Positions 59,234 through 64,000 of a stretch of DNA of 64,000 nucleotides are shown here, in pieces. Each line of letters begins with the position of its first letter. Position 1 is the stretch's first letter. The stretch spans positions 62,001-126,000 of the forward strand of contig JAAVHI010000004.1 in NCBI GenBank assembly GCA_014799785.1, read 5' to 3'. The DNA is from Ruminococcus sp. Its GTDB lineage: Bacteria; Bacillota; Clostridia; Oscillospirales; Ruminococcaceae. The notes beneath the pieces are model-generated. The model was not told where the DNA came from. It saw nothing but the letters and a program-made list of their open reading frames with translations, and did no database searches. The position numbers and the translations under genes are program-made.

Positions 59234-61315
59234 TTAAACTCCCGCCATGTCCGCGTCGAGAGCAACATTTCCCACAGCCTGTATCTGCACGGAATTATCT
59301 ATCTCGCTGAACGAAAGCACAGTAACATTGGGTATAAACTGGTCAATAAGCTTTTTGAAGTAAATGCGCACTATAGGCGAGGTCAGAACGATCGGCATCG
59401 GAACAACGTCCTTTACCCTGTCGATCTGCTCGTTAAGTGAAGCCACAAGCGACTGTATCGTCTGTGGATCCATTGCAAGGTATGAGCCCTGCTCGGACTT
59501 CTTGACGGAAGCCACGATCTTGTTTTCCGTTTCCGTATCGAGGGTGAGTACCCGTATCTGTCCTCCGTCCGAGAAGCGGCGTGTAATGGTTCGCTTCAAG
59601 GCCTGACGGACGTACTCCGTAGTTATATCCACATCTTTCATGTTGTACTGATTGTCCGCGATAGTCTCCAGAATGGTCTGCAAGTCCCTGATGGGAACGC
59701 TTTCCTTAAGGAGCAGGCACAGAACCTTTTGCAGATACGCGGGGGAAACGATATTCGGAACGATATCGTCCACCACAACGGGGTTTGTCTGCCTGAGCTT
59801 GTCAAGCATGGTTTTCACGTCCTGCCTTGACAGAAGCTCGTGCGCGTAATTTTTTATTATCTCCGACAGGTGGGTAATGATTACCGAAGTCGGGTCGATA
59901 AGCGTGTAGCCTGCGATCTCGGCGCGGAGCTTATCCTGCTCCGGTATCCATTTCGCGGGAATGTTAAAGGCGGGCTCAACGGTGTCGATACCGTCTATTT
60001 CCTTTGTAACGCTTCCGCTGTCCAGCGCAAGGTAGTGATCCATAAGTATCTCCGCGTGAGCCACTATCTCGCCCTTTACCTTTATTACATACTGGTTCGG
60101 ATTGATGTGCTGGTTATCGGTCATTCTTACCGACGGGAAAACCATACCCATATCCATAGCGAACTGTTTTCGGAAGATTACCACACGCTCGATAAGCGTG
60201 CCGCCCGAGCTTTCGTCCGCAAGAGGGATAAGGCTGTAGCCGAACTCCATTTCGATAGGCTCAACGTTGAGCAGCTTGTAAACGTTGTCGATGTCCTTGT
60301 AGTATTCCATCTCGGAAAGAGCTTCTCTGTTTTCGGCCATTTCCTGAGCTGCAATATCGGTTTCAACCGCAAGATCTCTCTGGGTACGCATAAGCATGAT
60401 GCCCAGTGCAAGGAGCATTGCGCCCAGCACAAGGAGCTGGATCTTCGGGAAGCCGGGTATGAGCATCATCACGAACATTACCATGCCCGCGATAATGAGC
60501 ACCAGCGGCTGCGCGGTGAACTGATTTTTGATGTCGATGTTAAGGCTGTCCTCAGACGCGGAACGGGTAACGATCATACCCATTGCGGTGGAGATCAGCA
60601 GCGCGGGTATCTGTGAGCAGAGACCGTCGCCTACGGTAGCAATGGTGTAGGTGGACAAAACGTCCATGAACTCCATTCCGTCGAAAACAAGACCTACGAC
60701 CGCGCCGCCCAGCAAGTTTACGATAGCAGCCACGATAGAGAACGTAGCGTCTCCCTTTACGAACTTGGACGCACCGTCCATAGCTCCGAAGAAGTCGGAT
60801 TCGCGCTGTATTTTCGAGCGGCGGAGCTTAGCCTCGTCCTCGTTGATGATACCTGAGTTAAGGTCGGCGTCGATAGCCATCTGTTTACCGGGCATAGCGT
60901 CCAGAGTAAATCTTGCCGTTACCTCGGCAACTCGCTCAGCGCCCTTGGTTACTACCAGCATCTGCACAACGGTAATAAGAATGAAAACGATAAAACCGAT
61001 AAGCGCGTTGCCCTTCATAACGAACTGACCGAACGCCTGAACTATCTGTCCCGCATAGCCCTGCTGGAACAGGATAAGACGGGTCGAGGAAATATTAAGA
61101 CCCAGCCTGAATATTGTGGTAATAAGGAGCATTGACGGGAATATGGAAAATTCCAGCGGCTCCTTAATATACATTGTGATAAGAAGAATAACAAGGGAAA
61201 GCGCGATGTTCACAACAAACAGCATATCCAACAGCCACGTGGGGAGCGGAATGATGATAAGGAATATCGCCAGGATAACGAATACCGTTACCATGTTATT
61301 CAATATTTTTTTCAC
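59234..61315 (-). CDS. flhA: Flagellar export gate protein FlhA
   Basis: The 693-residue protein has about eight N-terminal membrane helices, the FHIPEP-type region (KFVKGDATFSIVAAIVNLLGG after MPGKQMAIDADLNSGIINEDEAKLRR), and a cytoplasmic domain (about 340-690) that docks export chaperones. Length is normal. The start is GTG with only a weak upstream site; the family start MKKILNN fits. It lies between flhB and fliA; flhF and flhG, which usually follow flhA in Bacillota, are absent. Confidence 0.96.
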   Translation of the reverse strand: MKKILNNMVTVFVILAIFLIIIPLPTWLLDMLFVVNIALSLVILLITMYIKEPLEFSIFPSMLLITTIFRLGLNISSTRLILFQQGYAGQIVQAFGQFVMKGNALIGFIVFILITVVQMLVVTKGAERVAEVTARFTLDAMPGKQMAIDADLNSGIINEDEAKLRRSKIQRESDFFGAMDGASKFVKGDATFSIVAAIVNLLGGAVVGLVFDGMEFMDVLSTYTIATVGDGLCSQIPALLISTAMGMIVTRSASEDSLNIDIKNQFTAQPLVLIIAGMVMFVMMLIPGFPKIQLLVLGAMLLALGIMLMRTQRDLAVETDIAAQEMAENREALSEMEYYKDIDNVYKLLNVEPIEMEFGYSLIPLADESSGGTLIERVVIFRKQFAMDMGMVFPSVRMTDNQHINPNQYVIKVKGEIVAHAEILMDHYLALDSGSVTKEIDGIDTVEPAFNIPAKWIPEQDKLRAEIAGYTLIDPTSVIITHLSEIIKNYAHELLSRQDVKTMLDKLRQTNPVVVDDIVPNIVSPAYLQKVLCLLLKESVPIRDLQTILETIADNQYNMKDVDITTEYVRQALKRTITRRFSDGGQIRVLTLDTETENKIVASVKKSEQGSYLAMDPQTIQSLVASLNEQIDRVKDVVPMPIVLTSPIVRIYFKKLIDQFIPNVTVLSFSEIDNSVQIQAVGNVALDADMAGV

Positions 61316-61416
61316 GGTATAACGCAGCCTGCCTTTCCTTTTAGAGGTTAGAGAACAGAGGCTTGAAGCCGGCTGTCACGCAGCCTGTGCCTCTTTATAT
61401 CTATGGGAAATCAATA

Positions 61417-62544
61417 TCAGTAATTGGGATAGTTTACAGGAGGCTTCTCCATGTCCTTCGGCATCCTGCCCTTCATGCTGTAAACAAAGGACAGAACCTC
61501 GGCAACGGCACGGTAAAAATCGTAGGGTATTTCCCGTCCCACATCGACCTCCTTAAAGAGACCTCTTGCCAGCGGAACGTTTTCCACCACCGATACGCCG
61601 TGTTCTTCGGCCTTTTCTATAATTCTGAACGCAACGTTGTCCGCGCCCTTTGCCACGACCACGGGGGCTCTGTCGGAGGTCTCGTCATATCTGACCGCCA
61701 CCGCAAAGTGAGTAGGGTTTCTTATAACAACGTCCGCGCTGGGTACGTCCTGCATCATACGGCTCATAGCCATTTGCTGCTGCTTCTGGCGGCGCTTGCT
61801 CTTGATCTGAGGGTCGCCCTCCATCTGCTTGTACTCTTCCTTGACCTCCTGCTTGGTCATTTTCATGTCCTTTTCCCATTTGTACTTCTGGAACAGGAAG
61901 TCCACCGCAGCCACAGCAACAAAAACCATCGCTATCTTCATGCATATGGAAAATACCGCGTCGGCAACGTAGAGCAGAGCGGAGATAAGCTCCATGCGCA
62001 TAAGTCTTGCAAAATCCACAAGACGGTTCTGTATCTCACTGTAGACAACTGCTATAAGGATTATCATTTTTATCAGGGATTTGGCAAGCTCGAAAAGCGC
62101 GCTTACCGAAAACATTTTTTTGATTCCCTGAGCAGGATTAAGCTTGCTTAATTTAAACTGGACGGATTTTTTCGAGAAAATAAATTTTGTTTGTATACCC
62201 GTAGCTATTATGGGTATAAGCAGCGAAGCCAGCAGGATCGGTCCCGCGGTAAACAGAATCGCCTTTCCGATCTCCAGTATAAGCTTCGGAGCAACCGGCA
62301 TTTCGTCAATGCGTGTGCCGTTGCCGTCCATACCTCCGCCCGCAAGCGTAAACCAGTACGTCATACTTCCCATTGTCACGCTGTACATAAACCTTGCCAT
62401 AATTCTGAGGATAAAGAACGCCAGCAGTATAAACGCGGCCGTAACCACGTCCTTGCTCTGCATAACGTTTCCCTCTTTACGCTGTTCACGTCGTTTATGG
62501 GGGGTAGCTTCCTCGGTTTTTTCGCCGGTACTGCCTTCTGCCAT
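61417..62544 (-). CDS. flhB: Flagellar export switch protein FlhB
   Basis: The 375-residue protein has a charged N-terminus (GEKTEEATPHKRREQRKEG), four membrane helices and a cytoplasmic domain with the self-cleaving NPTH motif (VIRNPTHFAVAVRYDE, near residue 280). It switches export from rod/hook to filament proteins. AAAGGAAG precedes the ATG. Length is typical. Confidence 0.97.
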   Translation of the reverse strand: MAEGSTGEKTEEATPHKRREQRKEGNVMQSKDVVTAAFILLAFFILRIMARFMYSVTMGSMTYWFTLAGGGMDGNGTRIDEMPVAPKLILEIGKAILFTAGPILLASLLIPIIATGIQTKFIFSKKSVQFKLSKLNPAQGIKKMFSVSALFELAKSLIKMIILIAVVYSEIQNRLVDFARLMRMELISALLYVADAVFSICMKIAMVFVAVAAVDFLFQKYKWEKDMKMTKQEVKEEYKQMEGDPQIKSKRRQKQQQMAMSRMMQDVPSADVVIRNPTHFAVAVRYDETSDRAPVVVAKGADNVAFRIIEKAEEHGVSVVENVPLARGLFKEVDVGREIPYDFYRAVAEVLSFVYSMKGRMPKDMEKPPVNYPNY

Positions 62545-62677
62545 AGAGATTCTTCCTTTATATGGTTGATCGCCTCTGTGCCGGACCGCCGCGGAAAATC
62601 TGTCCCGCGCAGCCGCCCGTCTCAGGCGTCGAAGTATTCTTTGTTATAAGGTCAGGCTCAGCCTTTTGTGCAAGCCC

Positions 62678-63463
62678 TTATGCCGCAGGGATAAGCGGCA
62701 AAAACGTCCGCAGCGCCTCAAGCCACTTGTCCAGGTAATCGTCTACAAGCTCCGCCAAAGGCACGGCTGTCATGAACAGCAGCACAAAGCCGAAAGCAAC
62801 TTTGAGCTGGATATTCACCACCATTATCTGTATCTGCGGAACCGATTTCATCAGCACGCCCATACAGAACTCAAGGATAAATTCCGCCGCCATTATCGGA
62901 AGCGCAAATTTTACTGCCAGAGCCAGCACTACTGAAAAGTACGACGCCACAACATATCCCAAATCGGGATTGAAGCCGCCGGTTCCTATCGGAATTATGT
63001 CATAGGACATAATGAACAATCTTATAAGCGTCAGATGGGAGTTCGTCGCAAAAAAGTAAAGGTACATCATAAAGCTGATGAACGAGCCCATTATTGACAT
63101 CTGTACGTTTGATTCGGGGTCAAAAACCTTTGCCATACCAAGACCCGACTGCATATCCATAACCTCTCCCGCAACCTGAACGGTGTAGAAGAAAAGGTCG
63201 GTAATAAAGCCGAGGATAAGTCCTATAACGGTCTCGCGGCATATCATCATAAGATATACGCCCGCCTGATTTCCCGTATCCACGGGTTCGGGCTGAACCG
63301 TAAGTATGGCAATATATGTAATAAAAACAACCGTTATGACCTTTGCGATCGTCGGAATGTTTCGTCTTGACAAGATCGGGTTGAAAATAAATATTCCCAG
63401 CATCCGGGCAAAAACCAGAAGATCGGTCTCAAAGCTCCGGAAAAGAACCGTAAAAAAATCCAC
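62678..63463 (-). CDS. fliR: Flagellar export gate protein FliR
   Basis: The 261-residue protein has about six membrane helices and the FliR patterns FARMLGIFIFNPILSRRNIP near the start and MQSGLGMAKVFDPESNVQMSI in the middle. It forms the export gate with FliP and FliQ. The start is GTG, preceded by AAAGGAG. It lies 22 bases after fliQ. Confidence 0.96.
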   Translation of the reverse strand: MDFFTVLFRSFETDLLVFARMLGIFIFNPILSRRNIPTIAKVITVVFITYIAILTVQPEPVDTGNQAGVYLMMICRETVIGLILGFITDLFFYTVQVAGEVMDMQSGLGMAKVFDPESNVQMSIMGSFISFMMYLYFFATNSHLTLIRLFIMSYDIIPIGTGGFNPDLGYVVASYFSVVLALAVKFALPIMAAEFILEFCMGVLMKSVPQIQIMVVNIQLKVAFGFVLLFMTAVPLAELVDDYLDKWLEALRTFLPLIPAA

Positions 63464-63485
63464 GTCCGCTCCTTTCCGCCGCGGT

Positions 63486-63770
63486 CTATATGATCGTATG
63501 GCTGCTAACCTGCGTTATAAGCTGGAATATCCGCATAAGGAACTCATTGCAGGAGCTTATCATCATCGGGGCAAGCAAAAGCAGCAGCACAACTATCGTA
63601 AGAGCCTTCGGCACAAAGGTCAGCGTCTGTTCATGAACCTGAGTGGCAGCCTGAAGTATCGCTATGACAAGACCCACAAGCATACTGATGAGCAGCAGCG
63701 GTCCGGCAAGCTTTATAGCCAGAATCATAGCCTCGCGGAAAATTTCCAGGATCAGCGACTCTGTAAGCAT
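63486..63770 (-). CDS. fliQ: Flagellar export gate protein FliQ
   Basis: The 94-residue protein has two membrane helices (about 16-38 and 52-72) with the FliQ patterns LILEIFREAMILAIKLAGPLLL and IVLLLLLAPMMIS. The start MLTESLI at 63770 follows AGGAGG, which overlaps the fliP stop. The longer frame reaching back into fliP is not real. Confidence 0.95.
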   Translation of the reverse strand: MLTESLILEIFREAMILAIKLAGPLLLISMLVGLVIAILQAATQVHEQTLTFVPKALTIVVLLLLLAPMMISSCNEFLMRIFQLITQVSSHTII

Positions 63771-63781
63771 GGCCGCACCTC

Positions 63782-64000
63782 CTAAGTCGTGAAGCCGGAA
63801 ACAAGCGATTCGATCAGGAGCGTCCAGCCGTCGCACAGAATAAACAGCAACAGCTTAAACGGGATCGAGACCGTTGTCGGCGGCAGCATCATCATACCCA
63901 TCGACATCAGTATCGTGGAAACTATAATATCTATTATCAAAAAAGGAATGTAGAGCAGGAAGCCGATCTCGAAGCCGATCTTGATCTCGCTGAGAATGAA
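63782..64000 (-). CDS. fliP: Flagellar export gate protein FliP, C-terminal part (cut by window edge)
   Basis: The last 72 codons are in the window and read [20 protein letters not shown] and [20 protein letters not shown], the conserved C-terminus of FliP with its last membrane helices. The stop TAG overlaps the fliQ ribosome binding site. The rest of the gene lies beyond position 64000. Confidence 0.95.
   Translation of the reverse strand, partial: FILSEIKIGFEIGFLLYIPFLIIDIIVSTILMSMGMMMLPPTTVSIPFKLLLFILCDGWTLLIESLVSGFTT

Overview
The window reads as a chromosomal segment of a low- to mid-GC Gram-positive of the class Clostridia, most like a motile Ruminococcus-type member of the Oscillospiraceae. 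The evidence is: a SCIFF peptide with its radical SAM maturase next to yajC, many lipoproteins with a lipobox, BspA-type leucine-rich-repeat and fibronectin III surface proteins, strong SigA promoters (TTGACA-17-TATAAT type) and GGAGG-type ribosome binding sites. No rRNA, tRNA, CRISPR array, prophage or intact transposase gene was seen. Genus assignment is inference.

Layout. 1-0.5 kb: end of the atp operon (atpD tail, atpC). 0.5-4.7 kb, minus: an LRR/Fn3 surface protein, an unrecognised protein, and an AMP-forming acyl-CoA synthetase. 5.0-7.6 kb, plus: the azlCD branched-chain amino acid exporter, then a three-gene TolQ/ExbB-ExbD-like set. 7.7-10.7 kb, plus: an AraC regulator and a GH127 arabinofuranosidase with a candidate AraC operator between them. 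10.7-19 kb, minus: YczE-like membrane protein, gdhA, a duplicated-domain lipoprotein, YgjP-like metallopeptidase, CDF transporter, scfA/scfB, TIGR04086-like protein and yajC. 19-27 kb, minus: hybrid histidine kinase, uvrC, a GNAT acetyltransferase and a large lipoprotein. 27-31.5 kb: a giant fibronectin III protein. 31.6-34.9 kb, minus: DUF6472-like protein, sfsA, a ComFB-like protein, ParA and a PilZ protein. 35-40 kb: a possible permuted NlpC/P60-fold protein, a membrane protein, an alanine/glycine:Na+ symporter and a YdbS/YdbT-like PH-domain pair. 40-49 kb, plus: a CNNM/CorC-type CBS protein followed by five tandem paralogous transglutaminase-like lipoproteins. 49-55 kb, minus: SDR enzyme, a membrane transglutaminase, a membrane LRR protein, a DUF1444-like protein and a histidine phosphatase. 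55.3 kb: a solitary MazF-type toxin. 55.7-64 kb, minus: flagellar/chemotaxis operon fliP-fliQ-fliR-flhB-flhA-fliA-flgF-flgG-cheC-cheD.

The most notable structures are: (i) the array of five secreted transglutaminase-fold lipoproteins with a sixth, membrane-bound one next door; (ii) two long fold-back elements whose hairpin tips share a 24-nt core with a compensatory base-pair change; (iii) a ParA/ComFB-like/PilZ cluster whose parA ribosome binding site is separated from the start codon by a perfect hairpin; and (iv) a TolQR-like proton-channel set in an apparent Gram-positive, with the ExbD functions divided between two proteins.
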